The position numbers and the translations under genes are program-made. A stretch of DNA of 44,532 nt from Exiguobacterium sp. FSL W8-0210 (lineage in GTDB: Bacteria; Bacillota; Bacilli; Exiguobacteriales; Exiguobacteriaceae). The stretch lies in the NCBI RefSeq assembly GCF_038006045.1, contig NZ_JBBOUK010000004.1, positions 1 through 44,532 on the forward strand, given 5' to 3'. The notes beneath the pieces were generated by a model that saw only the letters and a program-made list of their open reading frames with translations, was not told the DNA's origin and ran no database searches. Every line of letters starts with the position of its first letter. Position 1 is the first letter of the stretch. Of this stretch, positions 16,128 through 26,008 are shown one piece after another.

Positions 16128-17381
16128 ATGAAAAAGAGTCTATCAGCAGTAATCGCAGCCACAGTATTTTTATCTGGAGTTCCTAGTGTAAGCATTCTTG
16201 AGAATGCTCCAGGACAAGTAACAAAAGTGGAAGCAGCAACATTTAAACAGTTTAAAGGTACGTCTACTGCAGATTTAAATGTACGAAGTGGTCCAAGTAC
16301 GAAATATAAAAAATTGGGTCTACTTAAAAAGAAGAGTGTAGTTACGGTAAAAGGAAGTAAGAATGGTTGGTATCAGATCACATACAAAGGTAAAAAGGCA
16401 TATGTTTCAGCTAAGTACATTAAAAAGAATCCATCAGTAAGTACGTTCAAACAGTTTTCGGTTACTACGACTGATGCTCTAAACGTTCGTCAGTCAAGAT
16501 CTGCAAAAGCTAAAAAATTAGGACAGCTTGCCAAGGGAAGTAAAGTTACAGTAATCGGTTCAAAATCAGGTTGGTACACAATCAAGTACAAAGGCAAAAC
16601 TGGTTACATTTCTTCAAAGTACACAAAGAAAGTTTCTACATCTCTTAAAGTTCAATATTACGCTTCAGTAATTCCAGCTAAAGCATATGTACTAACTGGT
16701 GCATCAGCTAAGTACAAGGTTGTAGGGTCATTAAAGAAAGGAACAAAAGTAGGGGTTTATGGTACTAGCAATGGTTTTTCAAAAATTTTGTTCCAAAAGT
16801 CATATCGTTTTATTAAATCGTCAGATATTAAAAAGGCTGTCATTTCTACAAAGCCTACAGTTCCATCAAAGCCCACAGTCCCTACAACTCCTCCAAAAGA
16901 TACATCAAATAAACCGAGTAATGTATCAGGATACGAGCTGCAGACAGGTAGCTACGCTCTAGCTTTAAAATTTGATGATGTTGATCAAGTGAAAATCTCA
17001 AATTCATTTTCTTATGATGCGAAAGTGAGAGAAACAAAGGCTATTGCGGATGCTTTAGGTGCTAAATCAAGCGGATCTGTAATTAATTTAGTAAACACTG
17101 TGGATGGGTTTGAATCTTTGGATGATGTTAAAATTGCTTACGATTTTGCATACGGATCAAAAAAATTCAAAATGTATTACTCCAGCGGACGTGATTTACG
17201 AATCAAAGAGAGTAAGTACATCATGAAGCTCATGTTGAAACCATATTTACCTAATGGCTATGAATCCGTAATAAATAAATACTTTGATGAACAGTACTAC
17301 GGTGGGGATGGTTATGGTCCTTATAACGTCGATGGTTACACGGTTACTTTCAACGCTGGAAGTATTCGTTTTGAGAAATAA
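16128..17381 (+). CDS. secreted SH3b-domain protein
   Basis: 417 residues. The signal peptide has a cleavage region near VEAA (about 33-37). Two clear SH3b domains (about 44-95 and 105-157; LNVRSGPS, LNVRQSRS) and a third diverged one (about 165-225) follow, then a Thr/Pro linker and a C-terminal domain (about 265-417) of unknown type with many aromatic residues. SH3b domains bind peptidoglycan, so it is likely to sit on the wall, either anchoring the pilus or helping envelope passage. It is the first of two large secreted proteins inside the Tad block. Confidence 0.75.
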   Translation: MKKSLSAVIAATVFLSGVPSVSILENAPGQVTKVEAATFKQFKGTSTADLNVRSGPSTKYKKLGLLKKKSVVTVKGSKNGWYQITYKGKKAYVSAKYIKKNPSVSTFKQFSVTTTDALNVRQSRSAKAKKLGQLAKGSKVTVIGSKSGWYTIKYKGKTGYISSKYTKKVSTSLKVQYYASVIPAKAYVLTGASAKYKVVGSLKKGTKVGVYGTSNGFSKILFQKSYRFIKSSDIKKAVISTKPTVPSKPTVPTTPPKDTSNKPSNVSGYELQTGSYALALKFDDVDQVKISNSFSYDAKVRETKAIADALGAKSSGSVINLVNTVDGFESLDDVKIAYDFAYGSKKFKMYYSSGRDLRIKESKYIMKLMLKPYLPNGYESVINKYFDEQYYGGDGYGPYNVDGYTVTFNAGSIRFEK

Positions 17382-17400
17382 GCATATCGGAGGGTTCTGA

Positions 17401-20205
17401 ATGAAGCTGAAGAAAGTATCGCTTATTTTATTGACTATGTTCCTGCTTACAAGCACATCTATTGCAGAAGCTAGTACAGTCAGTGTAGGCGATAATGAAC
17501 AAAATGCAGTCAACATTCAAGATGTTGAATTTATTGAAAGCAATGGGATGAAATCGTTTTTTGATTCATCAATAAGCAGGACTAAAGGGAAAGTTCCTAT
17601 TCATTCATGGAAAGATTTAGAAGGCAAAATGATCACATCAGATAGTGGAAAAGTTGTCAAACTAATTGATGCGGATCATAACGGGGAAGTAATCGTTACT
17701 GAAAGTAAACAGCCTACAGTATTTGCTACTTATCGAACAATCGGAGCAGCTGTTCAAAATACGAATTCCGGTTATTCATCTTTAGCGATCCAGGCATGTG
17801 GTGATACAGACTGGCTATCATACGTAAAAAGTATTGGTGTACCTACAGTCTCAAACAGAATTAGTGGCAAGACTTACAATTTAAATCCGAGTCTCTCACG
17901 AAAATATAGATTATTAATTTATGGAACACCTAAAGATGTCAATGACAGTAGCTATGGAAATGACTACTCAGGTGGCCAGTGGCGATATCTTGGTTATTCT
18001 CGCTATGGCGGACTGATGATTAATGAAGACTATCCTGAATATATCGGTATCAGTAAATTTGATGCCGATCTATTCTTGAAGTCCGAAAATTATGCAACAC
18101 GAGTTAAATATGCTTATGCAATGAAAGATGTTTTTTACTCTCCAAGAGGAAGTCTCTATAATGAAGCAGTTAAAACCATGGGTTACTTTTCTTGGTTAGG
18201 AAAAAAGCTACTCGATTATAAGACTGGATCTTGGTGGTTAAAGAACGAAGATGAAGCTAGAATTCGCATTCAAAGTCTTCGGAGAGGGTACGAGGCAGGA
18301 TTAGCAGTTACTCAGTATAGAGATCCAAATTCAGGTGTGTACTGGTATCAAGCTTATATCGTTAAAGCACTAGACTTCCCTGAATGTCCAGAACCAGATA
18401 TGAAAGCAAATTCTTTAACAGCTTCGCGTTCATCAAATAATGTCAATTTGACATTTAAAGTTCAAAACGCCTCACCAGATAAACAAATCGTAACTTCCAA
18501 AGTAGCGGTACCATGGACTGTAAGATGGAATTTTGATGGTATTGATGCAAAAGGAAAAGCTGTTTCAAAGAGTGGGACGCTCTCAACAGCAACATTGCCA
18601 AAGTACGGCAAATCATTTCCATATGGAACAGTGTATAGCAAGTCTTACGGGTTTAATCCCAATATAACCACGACATGGGCGGGCGTGTTTAAGTTTACCG
18701 CAGAGTTCAATCCTAATGGAAGTAAGGACATGACGGAGGAGAGTTATGCTAACAATAGTGCTAGCACTAGCTTAAGTTGGAGTCCTAAAAGCGTTCCGCC
18801 ACCTAAACCAGGTACATGTCAAATTGAAGATATAGATCCTCCAGAATATCGATATGACTATGAATTGGATTTATCGGTTGAACGGCTTGAAACCAAAACT
18901 ACGGACTCTAATGCAGCAACTACAACACCGATTTCCGTTTATAGAGCAAGCTACGCAGCAAATCGTTTAAAAGCAAAAAATGCAATTAATAAAGACTTAT
19001 CTTCAAAAAAAGCTACAAAAGCAAGTCAGGAATCAAAAAAAGCACAATATCAATTGGAATTGGTTTCTTTGAATAAGAAATTGGCGGATGCCAAAAAAGG
19101 TGAAGAAGTAGAAAGTTGTGTAATTGATGGTAACGGTAAAGAACAATGTACTACTAAAACAGTCGTAAACCCTGCTGAAGTCAATGCAGCACAGACAGCA
19201 GTGAACAATAAACAGACACAAATTAACGATATGGAATGCAATATCGGTCAAACCGATCAATGGATCGACCACTACGAAAAAGAGTTAGATGAGGTAAATG
19301 CTGATGAATCTAAGTACAGCAGCACTAACCCAAATTTAACGCTTAAAGTAAATAACGAAGTTAAAGGAGAAACACACGTTTCACTAAAAGAAGGAGAGCG
19401 AAAAACAATCAGCTTATCTTGGACAGTAGAAGATGAAGCAACTGTAGTGGCAGAAATCAATGAAGATGGAACATATGAAGAATATGTTGATGGAGTAGAA
19501 GATGTTTATGCAAACAATGTCCGAGAAACCACAATCTTTACCCCTTCTAGAGAAGTTGGAATGTGTGGACCGACTTCTGAGGTAAGTGGACCAGTAGTTA
19601 CTATAAGCGATTCGGTATTAGGAGAAAGAACGTACACAGAGACGCTTAAAGGATCTATAAACAGTGTCTTCCCTAAAAAGTTAAGAGCTGGATATGGGTT
19701 TACGTATACAGTCGATACTCAGTATTTTAATGAATACAAACCTTTATTCAACGGCACAGCTAAGAATGCAGCAGTACAGTATGGCTACTCAGCAAGTGGA
19801 TTAGATACTATGCAGTATCTTGAACGCATTACAGACACTGGTCAATTTGCTAGATTCGTTCCTAAAAACGTATATGTCTCTAAAAAATCAGGGGTAGTTT
19901 TTGACAACGATAATCCAGCTCAATCTTCAGAAGAATTGATTGACGGTGGTCGAAAATGGTATTCGGACTTCGAACAAAAGGATGGCAAATACCCATTTGA
20001 AGTGAATGTAGGTCGTGGAGGAATCAACGACTTAGGACTTTGCTTAACAAGCGAAACAGAAATTAAGGGAACGGCAATGGATGATTTTGTACGAAGATCA
20101 GTTTCCCCTAGTAAGCCGTTTCCTGGAGGTAACGGTTGGGATTGGTTAGGTAAAGTGAGTTTGCTAAACGGTCTAGAGGATTGGATCGTGGGAGGTAAAC
20201 AATGA
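17401..20205 (+). CDS. large secreted protein of the Tad locus, possible adhesin
   Basis: 934 residues with a signal peptide (about 1-25, cleaved near AEA). Its parts include beta-rich stretches ending NNSASTSLSWSP (about 445-460) that resemble CARDB/Ig-like modules, a Lys- and Ala-rich predicted coiled coil (about 510-630) holding paired cysteines (ESCVIDGNGKEQC), a second NNxxxTT-type module (about 640-715), and a C-terminal domain. It overlaps the next gene by 4 nt. A tip or surface adhesin of the pilus is plausible, but I recognise no complete named domain. Confidence 0.6.
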   Translation: MKLKKVSLILLTMFLLTSTSIAEASTVSVGDNEQNAVNIQDVEFIESNGMKSFFDSSISRTKGKVPIHSWKDLEGKMITSDSGKVVKLIDADHNGEVIVTESKQPTVFATYRTIGAAVQNTNSGYSSLAIQACGDTDWLSYVKSIGVPTVSNRISGKTYNLNPSLSRKYRLLIYGTPKDVNDSSYGNDYSGGQWRYLGYSRYGGLMINEDYPEYIGISKFDADLFLKSENYATRVKYAYAMKDVFYSPRGSLYNEAVKTMGYFSWLGKKLLDYKTGSWWLKNEDEARIRIQSLRRGYEAGLAVTQYRDPNSGVYWYQAYIVKALDFPECPEPDMKANSLTASRSSNNVNLTFKVQNASPDKQIVTSKVAVPWTVRWNFDGIDAKGKAVSKSGTLSTATLPKYGKSFPYGTVYSKSYGFNPNITTTWAGVFKFTAEFNPNGSKDMTEESYANNSASTSLSWSPKSVPPPKPGTCQIEDIDPPEYRYDYELDLSVERLETKTTDSNAATTTPISVYRASYAANRLKAKNAINKDLSSKKATKASQESKKAQYQLELVSLNKKLADAKKGEEVESCVIDGNGKEQCTTKTVVNPAEVNAAQTAVNNKQTQINDMECNIGQTDQWIDHYEKELDEVNADESKYSSTNPNLTLKVNNEVKGETHVSLKEGERKTISLSWTVEDEATVVAEINEDGTYEEYVDGVEDVYANNVRETTIFTPSREVGMCGPTSEVSGPVVTISDSVLGERTYTETLKGSINSVFPKKLRAGYGFTYTVDTQYFNEYKPLFNGTAKNAAVQYGYSASGLDTMQYLERITDTGQFARFVPKNVYVSKKSGVVFDNDNPAQSSEELIDGGRKWYSDFEQKDGKYPFEVNVGRGGINDLGLCLTSETEIKGTAMDDFVRRSVSPSKPFPGGNGWDWLGKVSLLNGLEDWIVGGKQ

Positions 20206-20654
20206 GTAAAATGATTTGGTTTGGTTTGGCAGTATCAATTTTCACTATGTGTTTTGCTTTTCAAATTGATACCACTGTTTTAAATGCCAGCATGATTGAT
20301 AATCGTGATGCTGTTAAACAAGCCTCAGAAGCTTCAATTCAGAGAGCAATCAATAAGGGTACACTTCGCGTGAGTGAAAGAATTGAAATTGACCAATCTG
20401 TATTTAATAAGGAATATGAAGACTTTTATAAATCAAATAACGATTTTAATTACGAAGGTAGTACTAGGAATTTTAAAGTCGTTAAATTTAATACCTCTCC
20501 TGCAATGGTAGCAGTTGAAGGAGAGGTAACAAATAAATCTACATTTATGAAGACCACTAAAGATGAAGATGAAGACGTTAGCCTAGTATTTAAAAATATC
20601 GTTATTTATGAATCTAAAAGTAAGATCAAAATGCCTGGAGGTAACGTAGATTGA
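20202..20654 (+). CDS. TadE-like single-span pseudopilin
   Basis: 150 residues with one N-terminal membrane helix (about 4-24) and an extracellular domain with predicted strands. The layout is that of TadE/TadF-type minor pilins or the similar small proteins of Firmicute Tad loci. It overlaps both neighbours by 4 nt, so it is tightly coupled with the adhesin-like and CpaB-like genes. Confidence 0.6.
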   Translation: MSKMIWFGLAVSIFTMCFAFQIDTTVLNASMIDNRDAVKQASEASIQRAINKGTLRVSERIEIDQSVFNKEYEDFYKSNNDFNYEGSTRNFKVVKFNTSPAMVAVEGEVTNKSTFMKTTKDEDEDVSLVFKNIVIYESKSKIKMPGGNVD

Positions 20655-21526
20655 AAAAATTAAAAAAACAAACCAAGCGAAAGGTTGTAGCAGCTGCTCT
20701 CTCATTAGCCGTCGTAGGTTCTATGTACGCTTACAATGCCTATGCTGTTGAAACTGCTGTTAATCCTACAAAAGTAGCCTTAGTAAAGAACGACATTCAG
20801 CCACATACCAAAATTACTGAAGATATGATTTTTGAACGAGATGTGCCAGGGAATGCAATACCACCTAATGCCTACACATCTAAAGATCAGATTGTTGGTA
20901 AGTATACGACTGAGGGGTTCGGAATATCAGCAAATAGCTTTTTCTTAAAGAATAATGTCAAAAGTAAAAACGAATTACCTGATGCAGCCATTCTATCTTT
21001 AGAAGAAGGAGAAGTAGCATTTCCATTGTTAGTTGATTTAGAAACTAGCTCTGGAAACTCAATAGTCCCTGGAACATATGTAGATCTATATTTTTTAAAT
21101 ATGGAAGGTGCACGAGGGGAACTGATGACAGATGAAAGCAATCAAAGTGTTCTATTCGGAGGTTTATTCCCTCAAGTCAGAGTAACGAGCGTGAAGGACG
21201 GAGACACGAATGATGCGTTTCGGGAAGAACAAGATTCCAATGGAGAAACGAAAGAAGTTAAGAGCGCTGCTAGATTGTACACTTTAGCCGTTACACCTGC
21301 TCAATTGCAATATCTAAATAGGGCCAAAAAGTTAGGAACAATAATGCCTGTTGCATCTCAAAATGGTGATAAAGAAAACAGTGAGAAATTAGTCACTTCC
21401 TTCAATCAAGTATCTGATCAATCAGTGATTTTAAAATACATCGAAGATAAATCTAAAAATAAAATTGGTGAGCATGTTAAGCAACAATTAAATTTCGGAA
21501 AAGACTTTAACTTAGTCAAAAAATAA
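20651..21526 (+). CDS. cpaB: CpaB/RcpC-like pilus assembly protein (SAF domain)
   Basis: 291 residues, starting with TTG after GGAGG (20637-20641). There is an N-terminal membrane helix (about 12-32) and then a SAF-type segment (VALVKNDIQPHTKITEDMI, GNAIPPNAY, VGKYT) at about 40-90, with a CpaB-like domain after it. CpaB/RcpC helps export or stabilise Tad pili; in Gram-positives it likely contacts the wall. Confidence 0.82.
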   Translation: MKKLKKQTKRKVVAAALSLAVVGSMYAYNAYAVETAVNPTKVALVKNDIQPHTKITEDMIFERDVPGNAIPPNAYTSKDQIVGKYTTEGFGISANSFFLKNNVKSKNELPDAAILSLEEGEVAFPLLVDLETSSGNSIVPGTYVDLYFLNMEGARGELMTDESNQSVLFGGLFPQVRVTSVKDGDTNDAFREEQDSNGETKEVKSAARLYTLAVTPAQLQYLNRAKKLGTIMPVASQNGDKENSEKLVTSFNQVSDQSVILKYIEDKSKNKIGEHVKQQLNFGKDFNLVKK

Positions 21527-21537
21527 GGAGGGTTTAC

Positions 21538-22338
21538 ATGTCAATGATAATTTCCTTTAGAAGTATTAGTCGAGGATCAGGAGCGTCAACGTTAGCAACT
21601 ACGTTTGCTAAGGAAACAGCAAAATTAAAAGCTAAAGTTCTTTACATTGAAGCTAACTTAGTAAGTCCATCCTTCGCAGTAAACACTGGATTTACTCATC
21701 CAACCAAAAACTTTCTAAATCTAGTTAACCAAGGAAGTACTAGCTATAAGATCACAAATTATATTGCTACGAAAGAGGATATGGATAAAAAAATAGCAAG
21801 TCAACTGTTTGGAATTGAGGTGTTGTCAGTTCCGAAATTCCAAGGGAAATATGATCAAGTTAAATTAGAGGATCCTAACTCGTGGACTGAAAAATTTATG
21901 AGTATACTCAGAGATTTACCTTACGATTATATCGTTATAGACATTCCGACTGAACTGGATGAATTTACAGCGTATCCAATCATCAAATCGTCTGATCAGG
22001 TAATCAGTGTTGTAGAGGGGACGCCTAAGTCCTTACTAGAGTATAGAAACGAAAAGGCTTGGTTATCTGAAAACAACCTTGATTTTAACGAAACGTTAAT
22101 TGTAAATAAGCACGATAAAGACTATCAAGGGGATATCGTAGAATTTATTGATGATATTCAATACATTCCAATTCCTTATGATCCTTTAAGAGTTAGGGAA
22201 GAATGGCTGCTTAATATTGGTAGTGACTTGATTGATGTGAAGATTCAATCTTTACAAGCTGTGTTAGGAGTTCAAGGAGTAGGATATGCTGAAAAACCTA
22301 AAACTTCTATCAAGAGCTTACTAACTTTTCGCAAATAA
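21538..22338 (+). CDS. MinD/CpaE-like ATPase-fold protein
   Basis: 266 residues. The MinD/ParA fold is seen in SISRGSGASTLATTFAKE (residues about 9-26), where the P-loop lacks the usual lysines, and in DYIVIDIPTELDEF (about 139-152). It sits directly before the CpaF gene, the usual TadZ/CpaE position. Its stop codon overlaps the ribosome site of cpaF, which appears to start at ATT. Confidence 0.75.
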   Translation: MSMIISFRSISRGSGASTLATTFAKETAKLKAKVLYIEANLVSPSFAVNTGFTHPTKNFLNLVNQGSTSYKITNYIATKEDMDKKIASQLFGIEVLSVPKFQGKYDQVKLEDPNSWTEKFMSILRDLPYDYIVIDIPTELDEFTAYPIIKSSDQVISVVEGTPKSLLEYRNEKAWLSENNLDFNETLIVNKHDKDYQGDIVEFIDDIQYIPIPYDPLRVREEWLLNIGSDLIDVKIQSLQAVLGVQGVGYAEKPKTSIKSLLTFRK

Positions 22339-22352
22339 AGGAGTGAGAAAAA

Positions 22353-23789
22353 ATTAGTACAAAAATCGATCTCATAAATAGTCCTGGCACAAAAAATCTC
22401 AACAAAATTGATTTATACACATTGTCTTATGCTGACAAGCAAAGTAAAGCAAAGTTGTTGGGAGAAGAAGCGCAAGACCTAATTGATGAATCAGTTGAAA
22501 GGCTTCGTAAGTATTTAATTGAAACTAATAAATCTTTATTAGAATCATCTTTCCTAGACCGAAAAAAGCGCGACAAGTTGAGTTCGAAAATTTCTGAGTA
22601 TATTCAGCAAAATAGTATTGCAATTCCTAATATTGAACAACATGAATTGGTCAACTCAATTCTTGATGAAATTACGGGTTTTGGGATTCTGCAACCTCTT
22701 ATTGAGAGAGAAGACATTACGGATATTTTCGTCAACGGAACAAAGTCTATTCGCTATATCGGTCCTGAAGGGGATACATTGTTTGTTGATCCACTAACAA
22801 AAGAAGTAATTAATTTCTCTACAGAGGATGAAATCTTAAGATTGGCATATCGCTTAGTGAACGTAACGGAATCTACTCTAACTACGGCTAAACCCTATAC
22901 AGATGCCTCGTTACCAAGACTTCGAATGAACATTATGAAGTCAGATATATCAGGCATTGGAACTTCAATCTCAATTCGGAAAAGTTCAAGTGAGCTTAGA
23001 GCTACCAGAGAGCAGATGCTCTTGACGAATCAAGCATCGGATGATGAATTGGATTTGTTTAAAGCAGCTGTGCAAGCTAAGCTTAAAATTTTGATTGTGG
23101 GGGGAACTGGAACGGGGAAGACGGAACTTATCAAGCACTTGGCACAACATATTCCTAATAATGAGCGAACTCTCGTAGCCGAAGATGATCCTGAATTGTT
23201 TCTGCATGAGCTTTATCCTGAAAAACATTTTTATACCTTTGAGTGTCGAATGACAGGTAACGTAGAGACCGATATTCCATATAGCATTGGATTGAAGTTA
23301 GGGCTTCGTCAACATCCTCGACGCATTATTGTTGGAGAAAGTCGTGGAGAAGAAGCTATGCAAATGATTGAATTCTTTGAATCTGGTCATAGTGGAATGA
23401 CTACTATTCATGCTGAAAGTAGTGAAGAAGCTATGCAACGATTGAAAAAAATGTGTTTACGATCTGGAGTTAATTTAAGTGGAAACGACATACTACAGTC
23501 TATCGCTGGTGCTTTTGACTTGATTATCGTAATGGAAAAATTAGAAGACAATAATCGGTATGTAACTCAAATATCTGAAATAGCAGGCTACGATCATGAA
23601 AGACAACAAGTTACTCTAAATGACATTTTTCTATTTGACTATCAAAAAGATAATTTTGAAATTGATCAACATGGAAAAATCTTAAAACTTAACGGAAAAC
23701 ATGTACTAAAAAATAAATTTTCTAAACGTCTCACTAGAAAATTATCACGCTCTTTAGCAGAACCGAAACTCATAGAAAAATTGATTTGA
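22353..23789 (+). CDS. cpaF: CpaF/TadA secretion ATPase, probable ATT start
   Basis: A 478-residue hexameric ATPase that powers Tad pilus assembly. Walker A GGTGTGKT is at about residue 250 and Walker B RRIIVGESRGEEA at about 322-334, with the GHSGMTTIHA His box following. The only canonical start in the upstream part is TTG 22422, which has no ribosome site and would drop 23 residues. ATT at 22353 lies 9 nt after GGAG of AAAGGAGTGA and the frame is open from there. ATT starts are rare (infC is the classic case). Function is certain; the start is inference. Confidence 0.92.
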   Translation: MSTKIDLINSPGTKNLNKIDLYTLSYADKQSKAKLLGEEAQDLIDESVERLRKYLIETNKSLLESSFLDRKKRDKLSSKISEYIQQNSIAIPNIEQHELVNSILDEITGFGILQPLIEREDITDIFVNGTKSIRYIGPEGDTLFVDPLTKEVINFSTEDEILRLAYRLVNVTESTLTTAKPYTDASLPRLRMNIMKSDISGIGTSISIRKSSSELRATREQMLLTNQASDDELDLFKAAVQAKLKILIVGGTGTGKTELIKHLAQHIPNNERTLVAEDDPELFLHELYPEKHFYTFECRMTGNVETDIPYSIGLKLGLRQHPRRIIVGESRGEEAMQMIEFFESGHSGMTTIHAESSEEAMQRLKKMCLRSGVNLSGNDILQSIAGAFDLIIVMEKLEDNNRYVTQISEIAGYDHERQQVTLNDIFLFDYQKDNFEIDQHGKILKLNGKHVLKNKFSKRLTRKLSRSLAEPKLIEKLI

Positions 23790-23800
23790 AGAGGTGACAG

Positions 23801-24718
23801 ATGAACCTGTTGATTTCACTATGTTTACTCGTTCTTGTATACACATTTATACGTGTAGTCCTTCAACCTAAAAGCACGATCTCCGAGTTGATGACTGATA
23901 ACGACAACAGGAACGAAAACAAAATTAGAACTGATGTTACTAAACACTCGAGATATAGTTTAAGTCCAAAGAAGTTAAGAGAGGAAGCACTAGAGTACGA
24001 GTGGGATTTAAGCCCAGTTAAATGGCTACTAATCACATTAGTATCAGTAGTATCAATTTCATTATTTGCTTATTTCAGCTTTGGAAAAGAAGAACTACTA
24101 TTGTTGCTTGGTTTTTCAGGAATAGTTGTTCCAAAAATCTTGTTGAATCACAAGAAACGAAAACATCGAATTGTTTTATTGGATCGACTCTTAGTATTTT
24201 TAAATGCCTTTACTTCTACTTTGTTAGTCACGCACCAACCAGTAAAGGCATTGAAAGAAATTAAAGGATTACAACACCCTACCGTTCAAGAAGAAATTGA
24301 AAAGATTATCATTAGTCTTTCTTCTGGTATTAGTGTAAAAAAATCTTTTGATAATTTAATTAAAAAATATCCTTTTAAGATGCTTAATTTTTATGTCGAT
24401 CAGCTTGACATAGCTATTACCGATGGCGGAAACGACACATATAAAATTTTGACAAGTGTAGTCAATGATATTGAATCAGAGAAAACACTTATAGCAAAAC
24501 TGAAGACTGAATTAGTAAAAGAAAAAAGAGCATTTTATCAAAACGCAGTGTTCGTATTAGCAATGCCCTTTGCGTTTAACTTTATGCCTAAAATTGCTGA
24601 AGCATTAACAGAAAGTTTGCCAGGTAAGGTTGTTATTGTTTTTAATTTCCTTGCAGTCATCGTGATATATTTCATCGTTAGAAGATTGGCAAACTTTAAT
24701 CCTATGTCGGAGAAGTAA
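23801..24718 (+). CDS. tadB: TadB-like inner-membrane platform protein
   Basis: 305 residues with four predicted membrane helices in the T2SSF pattern: one at the N-terminus, one pair at about 80-118 and two near the C-terminus (about 248-298). The middle cytoplasmic helical domain (about 125-240) is typical of TadB. It follows cpaF and precedes tadC, the canonical order. Confidence 0.85.
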   Translation: MNLLISLCLLVLVYTFIRVVLQPKSTISELMTDNDNRNENKIRTDVTKHSRYSLSPKKLREEALEYEWDLSPVKWLLITLVSVVSISLFAYFSFGKEELLLLLGFSGIVVPKILLNHKKRKHRIVLLDRLLVFLNAFTSTLLVTHQPVKALKEIKGLQHPTVQEEIEKIIISLSSGISVKKSFDNLIKKYPFKMLNFYVDQLDIAITDGGNDTYKILTSVVNDIESEKTLIAKLKTELVKEKRAFYQNAVFVLAMPFAFNFMPKIAEALTESLPGKVVIVFNFLAVIVIYFIVRRLANFNPMSEK

Positions 24719-24730
24719 GGGGGGAATAAT

Positions 24731-25570
24731 TTGGAGCTATTTATAGCAGCAATTCTGTTCATAGTTGTTTCAACAGCACTTTACTTTATCATGACTCCTA
24801 ATAAGGGGGTCACAGCATCTGAAATCTTATTGGAAGGGGGTGATAACCTTACAAATGGTAAGAAGCTTAGTAGAGTGAAAAAATCAGAAGAGAGCATAGC
24901 AGTTACGGATCTTCAGAAAAAACTTATGATTTCTGGAATGAATATGACTGTCAAAAAATTTAAGCAAACAAAGATTTTATATGCAGTCATGTTCACTACA
25001 GCATCTTTATTAGGAGTTGCGATCATTGGTTCACTACAGTTTAAAATCATGGCAGCTGTTTCTCCGTTTTTCTATTTCTACCCTAACTACCAGTTAAAGC
25101 AAAGAATTAAAAGGGCAGCTTGGGAACGAAAATTAGAATTGCCAGGTTACTTGAAAATTGTTGCCACATTGTTAAAGAACCATACACCTTCAAAAGCCAT
25201 TAAAAAGTCGGTTGATTATGCTGGTCCATACTTGAGCCCTCATGTTAATGAGCTAGCCATGGACTTAGAAACTAAACCTGGAGATGACTATGTATTAAAA
25301 AAGTTTGCTAAGAACTTAGACATTGCAGAAGCACACACATTTGTAATTGCTATTAAGCAAGCTTCTGAAGTGAATAAAGAAGGAGCCCTTGCGATTCTAG
25401 ACGATCAAATAGAATTAATGGATAAGTTACGCCAAGAAAATTATAACTATTTGATATCATCTAAACCTTTAGCTTTTGCTAAGTGGAATTTCATTGTAGT
25501 CATGCTGATACTTTTATATCCATTGGTAATCCTATATGTAACTTTTACGCAAACCATGCAATCGATGTAA
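24731..25570 (+). CDS. tadC: TadC-like inner-membrane platform protein
   Basis: 279 residues with a TTG start after AAGGGGGG. It has an N-terminal helix (about 2-19), a central pair (about 80-118) and a C-terminal helix (about 252-275), with a helical cytoplasmic domain in between. It partners TadB beneath the pilus. A 145-nt gap to the first pilin gene follows. Confidence 0.85.
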   Translation: MELFIAAILFIVVSTALYFIMTPNKGVTASEILLEGGDNLTNGKKLSRVKKSEESIAVTDLQKKLMISGMNMTVKKFKQTKILYAVMFTTASLLGVAIIGSLQFKIMAAVSPFFYFYPNYQLKQRIKRAAWERKLELPGYLKIVATLLKNHTPSKAIKKSVDYAGPYLSPHVNELAMDLETKPGDDYVLKKFAKNLDIAEAHTFVIAIKQASEVNKEGALAILDDQIELMDKLRQENYNYLISSKPLAFAKWNFIVVMLILLYPLVILYVTFTQTMQSM

Positions 25571-25715
25571 ACAATGGATTAGGAAAATTAGACTTCGAAA
25601 GGAGTGAAGGCATTAAAACCATCAATTTGTAATAGAAAAAATTAGTGTGATCTATGTAAAAACAATATCAAGAACGAAAAACAAACAACAAACAACTATG
25701 AATGGAGATAGACTA
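25571..25715 (+). promoter_or_regulatory. gap before pilin genes
   Basis: A good ribosome site AAAGGAGTGA (about 25599-25608) is followed by a 6-codon frame from ATT 25614 that soon stops, so it could be a leader peptide or a remnant. The last bases (ATGAATGGAGATAGA) are repeated before the second pilin, showing that the duplicated unit includes the ribosome site. No clear -10 box is visible. Confidence 0.35.
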
Positions 25716-25967
25716 ATGAATTTAATGATTATCTTAACACTTGTATTGCTAATGGTAGCGCTAGCGCAATTGCTAGCACCTAAATGGGTTGCATCTGAAG
25801 TGTCACAAAACTCTTCTGATATCGGTATGTGGATCGTTGGAACAATCTTTGCAGCAATGATGGCGATCGGTATCATCTACGCAGCACTTCAAGGATCATT
25901 CACTAATTATGGAAACCGTTTAAAAGATTCATCTACAAAAATCGATCCTACTACATGGGGTAAATAA
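25716..25967 (+). CDS. putative major pilin, copy 1
   Basis: 83 residues. A hydrophobic leader (about 2-20), then KWVASEVSQNSSDIG, a second hydrophobic helix (about 37-58) and a polar tail ending TWGK. ATG 25716 is chosen because it matches the start of copy 2 and has GGAGAT 9 nt before it; longer frames from 25647 are not credible. It lies at the Flp pilin position, between tadC and the TadE-like/prepilin peptidase genes. The classic cleavage motif with Glu at +5 is not evident, so the pilin call rests on context. Confidence 0.65.
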   Translation: MNLMIILTLVLLMVALAQLLAPKWVASEVSQNSSDIGMWIVGTIFAAMMAIGIIYAALQGSFTNYGNRLKDSSTKIDPTTWGK

Positions 25968-26008
25968 GTTAACTTAAAAAATACTAAAAATGAATTGGAG
26001 ATAGAAAA

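Noticed and set aside
24022-24264. ORF inside tadB in another frame
   Set aside because: Shadow of a well-supported gene with no ribosome site.
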